Assembly: GCA_017541145.1 (NCBI GenBank)
Contig: JAFXZT010000091.1
Location: 1 to 64,000 of the forward strand
Source: Bacteroidales bacterium
GTDB lineage: Bacteria; Bacteroidota; Bacteroidia; Bacteroidales; UBA3824
Direction of reading: 5' to 3'
DNA: 64,000 nucleotides
The stretch's first letter is position 1. The number at the start of each line of letters is the position of its first letter. The notes below the pieces were generated by a model. That model did no database searches, was not told the origin of the DNA, and saw nothing but the letters and a program-made list of their open reading frames with translations. Below, piece after piece: positions 11,201-18,696 of the stretch. The position numbers and the translations under genes are program-made.

Positions 11201-11410
11201 AAGATTCTGAAAGGTAAGATGTCGTTTGGAGGTTTGGTAGAATTTGTATCAAGATTCAAAGAACAGTCACAAAATTACAAAGTAGATCAAGGAGTAGAAA
11301 TTGCAGACGATCTTTTGCGTAATATCAAAAATCTTGATATTTCTACGATTACCATCAATACACGTAAGCTTGAAACATTTGTTCTTAATTTGACAAAAGA
11401 ATTGCAGTAA
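8210..11410 (+). CDS. TPR-transmembrane-PAS histidine kinase homologue lacking the phosphoacceptor His
   Basis: 1066 residues: signal peptide, periplasmic TPR region (~40-385), coiled coil, one membrane span (~407-430), cytoplasmic PAS at ~463-580, a second PAS-like region, then a kinase core. Where active kinases read SHExRTP this protein reads MSTEIKRPLENI, with Thr736 in place of the phosphoacceptor His. The N-box (LLSNAVKFTE) and G1 (DTGVGLS) remain and G2 is weakened (NNRSNGLALS), so ATP binding may persist. A ~100-residue helical tail resembles the C-terminal region that follows receivers in some hybrid kinases, but no receiver is present. It ends the four-gene sensory run and may act as a scaffold or allosteric partner of the two intact kinases. 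Confidence 0.85.
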   Translation: MLKKIKKILSLLILSLCLTEISFAQNDNAEESAFTSVQKDSLQAVFDSLVAQYNKTILSEPYVALEYCAQAQQTALQTQDSFNIALAYRNIGNGYYQTRIYYLAMEMQFKAFDIYSHYGRKEDIAACLLDISKTYYAQQVYDMAEEYCLKVIEICRLNNLPELRAEALLILGRITLVSDEDEAVEDMLLAKHIYDSLGLKEKSIEINIHLANAYTYMDESDSAFKLLKINLDEYKDDANKVNLARTYQAYGTAYESIKETSKATSYYNTAIDIFNECKVSHEALLVRLQLARMQLSIDDYENAVKNASIVLRNAESEELLHGTEEIIIKHNTCNVLYKAYQKLGNQELALKYCERFAQTGDSVYLLKRKEQFSEFQVSMESQRQQKEIEMIQINAEKDHLKLEKEGYTRNIISLVVIILLVIGMAIVLYRRYQEKIRNNTALSQTNTLMEKEIQERKMAEIELKNSEEKYRLLFRKTPIGIIQFNDKFIITTVNERFIQIFGLKNKNLIGQNIGNFLPQRIFKGFNSEDEDTDDEQNESVIKQELDVKTADGEVSVSITLKSYYYNTGLEVEKGGIMIVQDVTERKNAEKNAEGVIVTASSTLAELPDAIFRLDEKADYIYCKIPNVSDSQQKKYIGKNIREMLPADLLLPFLVAFNNVRKSKETQYVDYQANEGKEDEDPIFNEARFSLCDDNTVLVTIRDITRLKHAESKQKSARVTAEEGSQAKTEFLISMSTEIKRPLENILRNCEKLAADVSDAEQTIKIKEILSQASFVNETLTDVLKLTEMDSDSNKNQFTTLLNPVTIAKDVFDIFKSRALEKQLDYDFESDPFTPQKLQIDEIRVRQILFNLLSNAVKFTEKGKVKLRVEAHPCMDQQHINLVFIVSDTGVGLSQEKLKDMMAGDNNRSNGLALSKKMADSMKANITVTTTEGEGSNFSLVIPDLVTDIDVAAMSHNEVDVDSLTQVPDKVISTTRKRNSDALREYLNVLKYAVIPEYKILKGKMSFGGLVEFVSRFKEQSQNYKVDQGVEIADDLLRNIKNLDISTITINTRKLETFVLNLTKELQ

Positions 11411-11724
11411 TTTTGGTTTTATTGCGGATGTCTTTACAATCTTTTTTATTCCGTGCCGCCATGCTTTAAAAATCTGACGGCGTCCATCGCAATTCAACAG
11501 CCGTTTTCCCGTACTTCCAAAACCCGGGAAAACGGTTGGGTTTGCAAGGTCATCAGTATCATGATGTAAAAATATATACTTATCTAAACAAAAATCTCCA
11601 CAATATTGGGGATGAGCTTGCTTTATTTCAATCATTCCATGTTCATGTTTTGTTACATCACCGGAAATGTAACATTTCGGTCTTTAGAAAACAATTTCTT
11701 ATCTCCAATATTCGTTTTTACCCA
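11411..11724. other. Intergenic region with two strong inverted repeats
   Basis: No gene is seen. An 11-bp perfect stem (CCGTTTTCCCG at 11501-11511 with its complement at 11525-11535) lies in an unusually GC-rich patch. A second 8-bp stem (TGTTACAT at 11651-11658, ATGTAACA at 11667-11674) lies nearer the rpn stop. Either could end transcription of the flanking convergent genes, although neither has a long T-run. Confidence 0.6.
11483..11518 (+). repeat. Direct repeat, copy 1, downstream of the Rpn nuclease gene
   Basis: 36 bases sharing CATCGCAATTC and GCCGTTTTCCCG with 12768-12803 at the same spacing and orientation; about nine positions differ. The pair brackets the Rpn nuclease gene. Confidence 0.7.
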
Positions 11725-12705
11725 TTACAACTTTTCGATGTCTTCAACAGATAATTGAGTTATATCGGCAATTATCTGAATATCATAACCTTTAGCTTTC
11801 ATACGTTTGGCGTTTTCAAGTGCATTCTGACGTGCGCCTTCTGCACGTCCTTGTTGTAAACCTTGTTCTAAGCCTTTTTCTAATCCTTGTTGCAATCCTT
11901 CCTCTTTCCCTTTTCCAAAGCCTTTGGTTTCGGCGTCGTTCATCGCGTTGGTTATATCCCATAAATTATGCAAACTTTCTTCATAATCAGAATACTCTTT
12001 GTCGGTAAACATCGCAATTTCCGCTTGTTTAAATAGTTTTTCAAAAATGCGCTCTTGCAATTCTTTCGGACGCTCCAACAATTTCGGAAGATTTTTCAAT
12101 ACGAAAAGCCATTTTTCATACATCGTTTCAAGTTCATTTTCTTTTTTATCGAACTTCGGCATTTCAAGATAGATGTATACAAGTTTTTTGTAAAAAACTT
12201 TTCCCGTTATGCGGTCAGTTAGCATTACAACGTGCATTAAGTCATCATCGGAAAACTCATTAACGGTTTTTAGTTCGCCGGTCTTATCGTCTTTTTCTTC
12301 GTCCTTGAAAACAAAATTCAGAATACCAACGGTGTAAATTTTTTGAAGTTCATAATTCCAATGTTCGTCAGAATTGTCCCGTTTTGCCATTTCACGAATC
12401 GGAAACGACGAATAGTAAACACTTCTATCTTTGAAAAACTGTTGAAATACATTTTGCATTTCCACGATGAATTTTGCACCGCTTTTTGTAGTACAATAAA
12501 CATCAAAAATTGCTTTTCTTTCAGAAGCTTTCCGACCGAGTTTTTCGGCGTTGAGATATGTAATATCAAGAATTTCGTCCTTCGGAATCTCGCTACTTCT
12601 CTCAAACAACGCGTTCAAAAAACTAATTAACAGGTCTTTATTAAACTCTGAACCAAAAAGTTTTTTGAATCCGAAATCAGTATATGGGTTAAGATATTTT
12701 GACAT
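11725..12705 (-). CDS. Rpn family PD-(D/E)XK nuclease / putative transposase
   Basis: 326 residues. The start MSKYLNPYTDFGFKKLFG is the hallmark of the PDDEXK_2 (Rpn) family, whose members cut DNA and promote RecA-independent recombination. The nuclease core is visible as Asp84 (FDVYC) followed by IVEMQN, the E-x-Q variant of the E-x-K motif. The C-terminus carries a Gly/Gln/Glu-rich repeat (GLEKGLEQGLQQGR) and a short helical end typical of the group, where such repeats vary in length between copies. Single-gene unit; short direct repeats flank it on both sides. These genes are usually multicopy and mobile in Bacteroidota. Confidence 0.9.
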   Translation of the reverse strand: MSKYLNPYTDFGFKKLFGSEFNKDLLISFLNALFERSSEIPKDEILDITYLNAEKLGRKASERKAIFDVYCTTKSGAKFIVEMQNVFQQFFKDRSVYYSSFPIREMAKRDNSDEHWNYELQKIYTVGILNFVFKDEEKDDKTGELKTVNEFSDDDLMHVVMLTDRITGKVFYKKLVYIYLEMPKFDKKENELETMYEKWLFVLKNLPKLLERPKELQERIFEKLFKQAEIAMFTDKEYSDYEESLHNLWDITNAMNDAETKGFGKGKEEGLQQGLEKGLEQGLQQGRAEGARQNALENAKRMKAKGYDIQIIADITQLSVEDIEKL

Positions 12706-12767
12706 AATATTATTCGTTATTTAGTTACATTTGCAAAAGTAGTAAATATTTGGTGAAATTAAAAGTT

Positions 12768-12803
12768 TTCATCGCAATTCCTCCGCCGTTTTCCCGGGCT
12801 TGG
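12768..12803 (+). repeat. Direct repeat, copy 2, upstream of the Rpn nuclease gene
   Basis: Partner of 11483-11518. It lies 62 bases beyond the rpn start codon. The two copies share TCATCGCAATTC-like and GCCGTTTTCCCG cores. Confidence 0.7.
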
Positions 12804-13021
12804 AAAGCACGGAAAGACGCAAATTTTTATTAAAATTATCGCGTAAAAAAGTTGATTAAATAATAATGCAATAATCAATAATATTTTATCATCTTATTAC
12901 GTGAAAATTTCAATGGATTTGATGTTATTAAATAAATCAATTGACAAAAATACAAATTACAATTAAGATTTGTAGAATTTCCAAAATAAATTTGCGACAG
13001 TCCGCGCAGATTTATTTTTCA

Positions 13022-13610
13022 CTTAAAAATTTTTCCCATCCGCTCGGATTGAAACTTTTTCGAGACCAAAATTTTTCCTATCCGCTTGGATTGAAACTTT
13101 TTCGAGACCAAAATTTTTTCCATCCGCTCGGATTAAGACTTTTTTATGACAAAATTTTTTCCATCCGCTTGGATTGAAATTTTTTCGAGACCAAAATTTT
13201 TTCAATCCGCTCGGATTAAGACTTTTTATGACAAAATTTTTTCCATCCGCTTGGATTGAAATTTTTTCGAGACCAAAATTTTTTCAATCCGCTTGGATTG
13301 AAACTTTTTATGACAAAATTTTTCCCATCCGCCTGGATTGAAACTTTTTCGAGACCAAAATTTTTTCAATCCGCTTGGATTGAAACTTTTTCGTGACAAA
13401 ATTTCCCCCATCCGCTTGGATTGAAACTTTTTCGTGACCAAAATTTTTTCAATCCGCTTGGATTGAAACTTTTTCGTGATAAATTTTTTTCCATCCGCCT
13501 GGATTGAAACTTTTTCGAGACCAAAATTTTTTCAATCCGCTTGGATTGAAAAAATTTCGTGACAAAAATTTTTTCAATCCGCTCGTCTTGAAAATTTCTT
13601 GGTAATAAAA
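13022..13610. repeat. Tandem array of 14 units, period 40-42 bp
   Basis: The core ATCCGC recurs at 13038, 13080, 13122, 13163, 13205, 13245, 13287, 13327, 13369, 13410, 13452, 13493, 13535 and 13577. Each unit holds an inverted repeat (CAATCC-GCTT-GGATTG in the consensus), a GAAACTTTTT stretch, CGAGACC or TATGAC/CGTGAC, and AAAATTTTTTC. In the middle of the array two unit types (GAGACC, 42 bp; TATGAC or GTGAC, 40-41 bp) tend to alternate. There are no unique spacers, so it is not a CRISPR array. The 1.4-kb gap 12706-14098 that holds it contains no convincing gene and is otherwise A+T-rich. Confidence 0.95.
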
Positions 13611-13697
13611 ATAAAATCAAACACGATAAAATACTACAAAATATAATAGTTGTAAAATTCTAAAATACAGCAAAAGTTAGATTAGATAATAATACGG

Positions 13698-13988
13698 CTC
13701 AACTTTCGTATGTATTGAATTTTTATTTTAACACCGAATTAAACGAATTAAGACGAATACAATTAAATTAACCCAAAAAAAATCAGAATCTTCGATTTCG
13801 ATTTTTTACGAATTAAAACGAATATTATTTTCTGTAGTATTGTATTTGTTAAAATTCGTATTTTTAATTTTTCAAAGGAAAATAAAAATCTTCGTTGAAT
13901 AAAAAAACTTCGTTTTATTCGTTTTATTTGTTTAATTCGGTGACAAAAAATATATTCTATTACAAAAAAATTACTTGCGAAAGTTGAG
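13698..13988. mobile_element. MITE-like nested inverted-repeat element
   Basis: Outer ends CTCAACTTTCGTA (13698-13710) and TGCGAAAGTTGAG (13976-13988) are near-perfect inverted repeats. Inside them, CACCGAATTAAACGAATT (from 13732) pairs with TTTAATTCGGTG and its left flank (13911-13942). The interior is A+T-rich with further TTCG/CGAA-containing complementary stretches and no ORF. Size and structure fit a non-autonomous mobile element, or a long cruciform-forming repeat. No target-site duplication was identified. Confidence 0.55.
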
Positions 13989-14098
13989 ATAATTATTTTG
14001 TGATGTTTAAGAAAATGTTTAATTTGGCGCGGAAATAAAATTCTGATAATTTTCTAAGAATATTAATTTTAATAAAAACCATAACTTTAATATACACA

Positions 14099-14914
14099 AT
14101 GAAGAAAGGATTTAAAATTATTGTTTTAGCTAAGCAAGTGCCGGACACTCATAATGTAGGCAAAGATGCTATGAAGGAAGATGGTACAATGAACCGTGCC
14201 GCTCTTCCGGCTATTATAAATCCAGAAGACCTCAATGCACTCGAACAAGCGTTGAGAATCAAAGATCAATATCCCGAAACTCAGATTACAGTTCTTACAA
14301 TGGGTCTTCCTAAGGCGGTTGAAGTTTTGAAAGAAGGCTTATACAGAGGTGTTGATAAGGGAATCCTCCTTACCGACAGAAAACTCGGCGGTTCTGATAC
14401 TCTTGCTACAAGTTATGCTATTGCTCAGGCAATCAAGACAGTAGGCGATTATGACATGGTATTGTGCGGACGTCAGGCTATCGACGGTGATACTGCTCAA
14501 GTAGGACCGCAGGCTGCTGAAAAACTCGGTATTCCTCAAATTACATACGCTGAAGAAATTCAAGAAATTACAGAAAGTTCTATTACTGTAAAAAGACGTT
14601 TGGAATCCGGCGTTGAAGTTGTAAAAGCTCCGTTCCCTGTTTTGGTAACAGTTCATGGTTCTGCCGCAGCTTGCCGTACCAGAAATGCAAAATTTTATAT
14701 GAAGAACAAAAACGATGAGTCAAACATCATAACATGGGGTGCTGCCGATATCAACGTTGAAGACGAAAAAGTTGGTAAAGCAGGTTCGCCTACAACTGTT
14801 AAAAAAATCGATGCAGTTGTTCTTCAAGCCAAAGAATCAAAGAAACTTACATCTTCAGATCAAGATGTTGACACTTTGATAAAAGATTTGCTGTCAAATC
14901 ATATTTTAGGTTAA
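14099..14914 (+). CDS. etfB: Electron transfer flavoprotein subunit beta
   Basis: 271 residues, cytoplasmic. Starts KIIVLAKQVPDTHNV, the typical EtfB/FixA beginning, and contains the adenine-nucleotide-binding stretch DTAQVGPQAAEKLGIPQITY. With EtfA it forms the FAD-containing heterodimer that takes electrons from acyl-CoA dehydrogenases. etfA follows after 51 bases and an acyl-CoA dehydrogenase after that, so the operon is functionally coherent. The start ATG gives the normal family N-terminus. Confidence 0.95.
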   Translation: MKKGFKIIVLAKQVPDTHNVGKDAMKEDGTMNRAALPAIINPEDLNALEQALRIKDQYPETQITVLTMGLPKAVEVLKEGLYRGVDKGILLTDRKLGGSDTLATSYAIAQAIKTVGDYDMVLCGRQAIDGDTAQVGPQAAEKLGIPQITYAEEIQEITESSITVKRRLESGVEVVKAPFPVLVTVHGSAAACRTRNAKFYMKNKNDESNIITWGAADINVEDEKVGKAGSPTTVKKIDAVVLQAKESKKLTSSDQDVDTLIKDLLSNHILG

Positions 14915-14965
14915 TTCCGGTTTAGACAGTTTTTTATCTAATTAAAATTTTACAAGTAGAAAAAG

Positions 14966-16018
14966 ATGAATAACTTATTTGTATATTGCGAAACAGAACA
15001 AGGCGTTGTAGCTGACGTAAGTCTTGAACTACTTTCAAAGGGTCGCAAGCTCGCCAATACTCTCGGATGCCAGCTCGAAGCTATTGTTGTAGATTACAAT
15101 CTATATAATATCGGTAAACAAATTTATAAATACGGTGTTGATGTTATCCACGTTGCAGATGACAGAAAACTCGCTCCTTATCAGACACTTCCTACTCAAA
15201 AGATAATTTGTGATATCATCAAACAAGAACAACCGCAAATTATTCTTTTCGGAGCATCAAGCGTTGGTCGTGATTTGGCACCGCGTGTTGCAAGTGCATT
15301 GAGATGCGGTCTTACTGCTGACTGTACTTCTCTCGAAATCGGTGATTACGAAGACAAAAAAACTGTAAAAGAAGATAACGGTGAACTCAGAACTATTGTT
15401 ACACCTTACAAAGATCTTCTTTATCAAATTCGTCCTGCTTTCGGCGGCAATATCATCGCTACAATTCTCAACCTTCAGGCACGTCCTCAGATGGCAACAG
15501 TTCGCGAAGGTGTGATGAAAAAAGAAGTTTACGACGAAAATTATAAAGGTGTTATCAAACCTTTCGACTGGAAAAAATCTGTTACAGATTTGGATTTTGT
15601 TGTTGAAATTATTTCAAGACAAATCGAAAAGTCTAAAATCAACCTCAAAGCTGCTCCGGTAATCGTTGCCGGCGGTTATGGCGTCGGTTCTAAAGAAAAT
15701 TTCCAATTATTACACGAATTAGCTGACGTATTAGGTGGCGAAGTCGGTGCTTCAAGAGCGGCAGTTGATGCCGGATTCACCGAACATGAACGTCAAATCG
15801 GTCAAACCGGTGTTACTGTAAGACCTAAATTGTATATCGCTTGCGGTATTTCGGGTCAAGTACAGCACAGAGCCGGTATGCAAGAATCGGCTATCATCGT
15901 GTCTATCAATACCGATGAAAATGCTCCGATTAATGCTATTGCCGACTATGTTGTTATTGGCGATGTGGCTGAAGTATTGCCGAAAATGATTAAATATTAT
16001 AAAGCTAATTCTAAATAA
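14966..16018 (+). CDS. etfA: Electron transfer flavoprotein subunit alpha
   Basis: 350 residues. The C-terminal FAD-binding domain is clear: AGGYGVGSKENF, GASRAAVDAGF, RQIGQTGVTVRPKLYIACG and ISGQVQHRAGM occur in order from residue ~230 on. The N-terminal domain matches the EtfB partner fold. Middle gene of the etfB-etfA-dehydrogenase operon, with 51-base and 22-base gaps. Expected role: passing electrons from fatty-acid or amino-acid-derived acyl-CoA oxidation to the quinone pool or to a bifurcating partner. Confidence 0.95.
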   Translation: MNNLFVYCETEQGVVADVSLELLSKGRKLANTLGCQLEAIVVDYNLYNIGKQIYKYGVDVIHVADDRKLAPYQTLPTQKIICDIIKQEQPQIILFGASSVGRDLAPRVASALRCGLTADCTSLEIGDYEDKKTVKEDNGELRTIVTPYKDLLYQIRPAFGGNIIATILNLQARPQMATVREGVMKKEVYDENYKGVIKPFDWKKSVTDLDFVVEIISRQIEKSKINLKAAPVIVAGGYGVGSKENFQLLHELADVLGGEVGASRAAVDAGFTEHERQIGQTGVTVRPKLYIACGISGQVQHRAGMQESAIIVSINTDENAPINAIADYVVIGDVAEVLPKMIKYYKANSK

Positions 16019-16040
16019 CCATTTAATTTGATAATATAAA

Positions 16041-17471
16041 ATGGCAAATTTTTATAACGATAATCCTGATCTCAAGTTTCATCTTCAACACCCATTGATG
16101 AAACGTATTATTGATCTGAGGGAAAACAACGATTATTCTGACAAAGATAAATACGATTACGCTCCAAAAGATTTTGAAGACGCTCTCGATAACTACGACA
16201 AAACTATGGAAATTTGCGGCGAGGTTTGCGCCGATGTAATCGCTCCTAATGCTGAAGGTAACGATTTGGAAGGTCATTCTATCGAAAACGATCATCTTAA
16301 ATACAATAAATATGCTTCTGCCGATTACGAAGCTCTCCGCAAAGCCGGTGTTTGGGGTATTACAATGCCGCGTAAATACGACGGCTTGAATATGTCAAAC
16401 GTTCCTTATATGATGGTTGGCGAAATGGTTTCAAGAGCTGACGGCGGTTTCTGTAATTTCTGGGGTCTTCAGGATTGTGCTGAAACTATCCTTGAATTTG
16501 CTTCTGAAGAAATCAAACAAGAATACTTGCCTAAGGTTGCCAAAGGTGCTACACTTTCTATGGTTTTAACAGAGCCTGATGCAGGTTCCGATTTGCAGTC
16601 AGTACAATTGAAAGCTACTTTCGATGAAGAATCCGGGATGTGGTTGCTCAATGGCGTAAAACGTTTTATCACCAACGGAGATGCTGATATTCAGCTTGTT
16701 TTGGCTCGTTCGGTAGAAGGCACAACAGACGGTCGCGGTTTGTCGTTGTTTGTTTATGACAAAGATAAAAATTGTGAAGTAGTACGCCGTGTAGAAAACA
16801 AACTTGGTATTCACGGTTCACCAACTTGCGAAATGGTTTACAAAAATGCACCGGCAAAGTTGGTCGGCGAAGAAAAACTCGGTCTTATCAAATACGTGAT
16901 GTCTTTGATGTACGGTGCACGTTTGGGCGTTGGCGGACAGTCGGTAGGTATTGCAGAATCTGCATATCGTGAGGCTTACAAATATGCTCAAGAGCGTGAA
17001 CAGTTCAAACAACCAATCATCAAATTCCCGGCTGTTTATCAGTTGCTTGGCAATATGAATGCAAAAATCAAAGGTATGCGTTCTTTGCTTTACGAAACAG
17101 CAAGATTTGTTGATATGTCAAAACTTCTTACCGCAAAGAAAAACGAAGGTACATTGCCTAAGGAATTGCGTAACGATTTGAAATATTTCGTTAAGATGGC
17201 CGATGCATTCACTCCGTTGTTGAAACTTTTCTCTTCAGAATGGTGCAACTCTGTTTGCTACGATGCATTGCAAATTCACGGCGGTTCGGGTTATATGAAA
17301 GATTTCCCAATCGAAAGAATGGTTCGTGACGCTCGTATTACTACAATTTACGAAGGTACATCACAACTTCAGGTTGTTGCTGCAATCAAAGGTGTTACTA
17401 CAGGGATTTTTGCTGAACGTATGGCTGAATATGACAAAATGCTTGAAGGTGCTGATAATCTTGCAGAATAG
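16041..17471 (+). CDS. Acyl-CoA dehydrogenase, ended by an in-frame TAG
   Basis: 476 residues before a TAG at 17469-17471. FAD/substrate motifs of the family are present: LTEPDAGSDLQ, FITNGDADI, the QFKQPIIKFPAVY region and ARITTIYEGTSQLQ, whose Glu is the expected catalytic base. Relatives with this N-terminal extension are usually ~560-600 residues and carry a C-terminal helical domain (PF12806). That domain is encoded here, in the same frame, after the TAG (17472-17747). The catalytic core is complete, so a truncated enzyme could fold, but loss of the C-terminal domain may harm it. The cause could be a nonsense mutation, read-through or a sequencing error. Confidence 0.9.
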   Translation: MANFYNDNPDLKFHLQHPLMKRIIDLRENNDYSDKDKYDYAPKDFEDALDNYDKTMEICGEVCADVIAPNAEGNDLEGHSIENDHLKYNKYASADYEALRKAGVWGITMPRKYDGLNMSNVPYMMVGEMVSRADGGFCNFWGLQDCAETILEFASEEIKQEYLPKVAKGATLSMVLTEPDAGSDLQSVQLKATFDEESGMWLLNGVKRFITNGDADIQLVLARSVEGTTDGRGLSLFVYDKDKNCEVVRRVENKLGIHGSPTCEMVYKNAPAKLVGEEKLGLIKYVMSLMYGARLGVGGQSVGIAESAYREAYKYAQEREQFKQPIIKFPAVYQLLGNMNAKIKGMRSLLYETARFVDMSKLLTAKKNEGTLPKELRNDLKYFVKMADAFTPLLKLFSSEWCNSVCYDALQIHGGSGYMKDFPIERMVRDARITTIYEGTSQLQVVAAIKGVTTGIFAERMAEYDKMLEGADNLAE

Positions 17472-17747
17472 AAAGCAAAATTGCTTGAAATGACTGCTGA
17501 TTTTAATCACGCTGTTGAAATCGTAAAAGAATACAAAGACAATGATTATCTTGATTTCCAAGCTCGTAATTTGGTTGAAATGGCGGGTAACATCGTTATT
17601 TCTTACCTTTTGTTTACTGACAGCTTGAGAGGTGAACAATTCCTTGCTCCGGCAAATATCTTCTTCAAACTTGCAGTTGCCGACAATGCTCAGCGTTTTG
17701 AATATGTTAAGAACGGTAAGCCTGAAGATTTGAATAACTACAGATAG
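17472..17747 (+). pseudogene. C-terminal domain of the acyl-CoA dehydrogenase, separated by the TAG
   Basis: Translation directly after the TAG stays in frame for 91 codons (KAKLLEMTADFNHAVEIV onwards) to a second TAG. The sequence is well-kept protein: helical, with codon use like the upstream part and no further lesion. No ATG start or ribosome-binding signal is apparent near its beginning (a TTG lies at 17481), so it is better read as the disconnected end of the upstream gene than as a gene of its own. The preserved frame argues for a recent event or for functional read-through. Confidence 0.85.
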
Positions 17748-17775
17748 GAAGTCATAATAAATAAATTCATATATT

Positions 17776-17815
17776 AAGCGGTAGAATCGGGATTTGTTTC
17801 CAAATTCTACCGCTT
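17776..17815. terminator. Bidirectional terminator between the etf operon and pflA
   Basis: AAGCGGTAGAAT (17776-17787) and ATTCTACCGCTT (17804-17815) form a perfect 12-bp stem with a 16-nt loop, followed by TATTTAT on the plus strand. It serves the convergent etf operon and pflA. Confidence 0.85.
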
Positions 17816-17834
17816 TATTTATATGTAGATTTTT

Positions 17835-18566
17835 TTACTGAATTTTTACACCTTGTAAAATTTCCGCGAAAATCCTTCTGGCATTTTCTATACGGTCTTT
17901 AGGCAAATCGTTTAATCCTTCAAGCGGATATTTCAATCCCATTTCCTCGTATTTATATTTGCCCATCGTGTGATAGGGGAGGAGTTCTACACATCCTACT
18001 ACAGAATATTGTTTGATATAATTGGCTACAGCTTTCAATTTCTCATCATCGTCGGTATATGTCGGTACTACTACGTGACGAATCCAAGTCGGTTTCCCGA
18101 TGTCCTGAAGATAATTCAGAAACTGTTTGTTGTTGTCTCGTTTTTGTCCCGTGTATTTTGTATGCAGTTCATCGTCAATGGTTTTGATATCAAGTAAAAC
18201 CAAATCGGTATATTCCAATGCTTGTTTTGCCTTGTCGTGAAAATATATTCCTGAAGTGTCGAGAGCAGTATGAATGCCGTTTTGTTTGCAAATTTTGAAA
18301 AATTCGATAACAAAATCAGCTTGTCCCAACGGTTCGCCGCCGGTGAGAGTTACACCGCCTGATTTTATGAAATTTTTGTAGCGTTTTACTTCATTGAAAA
18401 GTTCATCGGGAGTCATTTCGTATTTTGCTTTTGCACCGAAATCCCAAGTGTCGGGGTTGTGACAAAACATACAACGCATCGGGCAGCCTTGCATAAAGAC
18501 TACATATCTTAATCCCGGTCCGTCTACTGTGCCGAAACTTTCAAGTGAATGTATTTTTGCTTTCAT
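17835..18566 (-). CDS. pflA: Pyruvate formate-lyase-activating enzyme (radical SAM)
   Basis: 243 residues, the usual length. Begins IHSLESFGTVDGPGLRYVVF and has the radical-SAM cluster motif GCPMRCMFCHNPD with Cys28, Cys32 and Cys35 binding the 4Fe-4S cluster. The GGEPL SAM-binding motif follows. The enzyme generates the glycyl radical on pyruvate formate-lyase, implying anaerobic mixed-acid metabolism. The lyase gene is not in the window. Its own promoter lies at 18600-18629. Confidence 0.95.
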   Translation of the reverse strand: MKAKIHSLESFGTVDGPGLRYVVFMQGCPMRCMFCHNPDTWDFGAKAKYEMTPDELFNEVKRYKNFIKSGGVTLTGGEPLGQADFVIEFFKICKQNGIHTALDTSGIYFHDKAKQALEYTDLVLLDIKTIDDELHTKYTGQKRDNNKQFLNYLQDIGKPTWIRHVVVPTYTDDDEKLKAVANYIKQYSVVGCVELLPYHTMGKYKYEEMGLKYPLEGLNDLPKDRIENARRIFAEILQGVKIQ

Positions 18567-18599
18567 GATTTTTTATTTTGATGAGGATTGTTTTGGTGG

Positions 18600-18629
18600 C
18601 AAAGTTACTAAAATGGTAAGAGATGTCAA
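18600..18629 (-). promoter_or_regulatory. Promoter of pflA
   Basis: The minus strand reads TTG (18629-18627), 19 nt, TAACTTTG (18607-18600), 33 bases upstream of the ATG. It starts directly after the terminator of the yajC operon. Confidence 0.75.
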
Positions 18630-18630
18630 C

Positions 18631-18669
18631 AAAAAAAGCAGGATTTCCTTTTGCGGAAGACCCTGCTTA
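18631..18669 (-). terminator. Terminator of the nusB-DUF1573-yajC operon
   Basis: The minus strand reads AAGCAGG...CTTCC, loop, GGAA...CCTGCTT, then a run of seven T residues. It lies about 28 bases after the yajC stop. Confidence 0.8.
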
Positions 18670-18696
18670 TATTGTAAATTCTTAAAATTACCTTGA

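Noticed and set aside
13022-13610. CRISPR array
   Set aside because: The period is constant and the whole unit is repeated, with no unique spacers and no cas genes.
13023-13620. Several minus-strand ORFs with repeated KKFWSRKSFNPSG-like peptides
   Set aside because: They arise because many repeat units are 42 bp (a multiple of three). Units of 40-41 bp shift the frame repeatedly and there is no start signal, so this is not coding.
17469-17471. Genome-wide TAG recoding
   Set aside because: Several undamaged genes in the window end at TAG at their expected family lengths.
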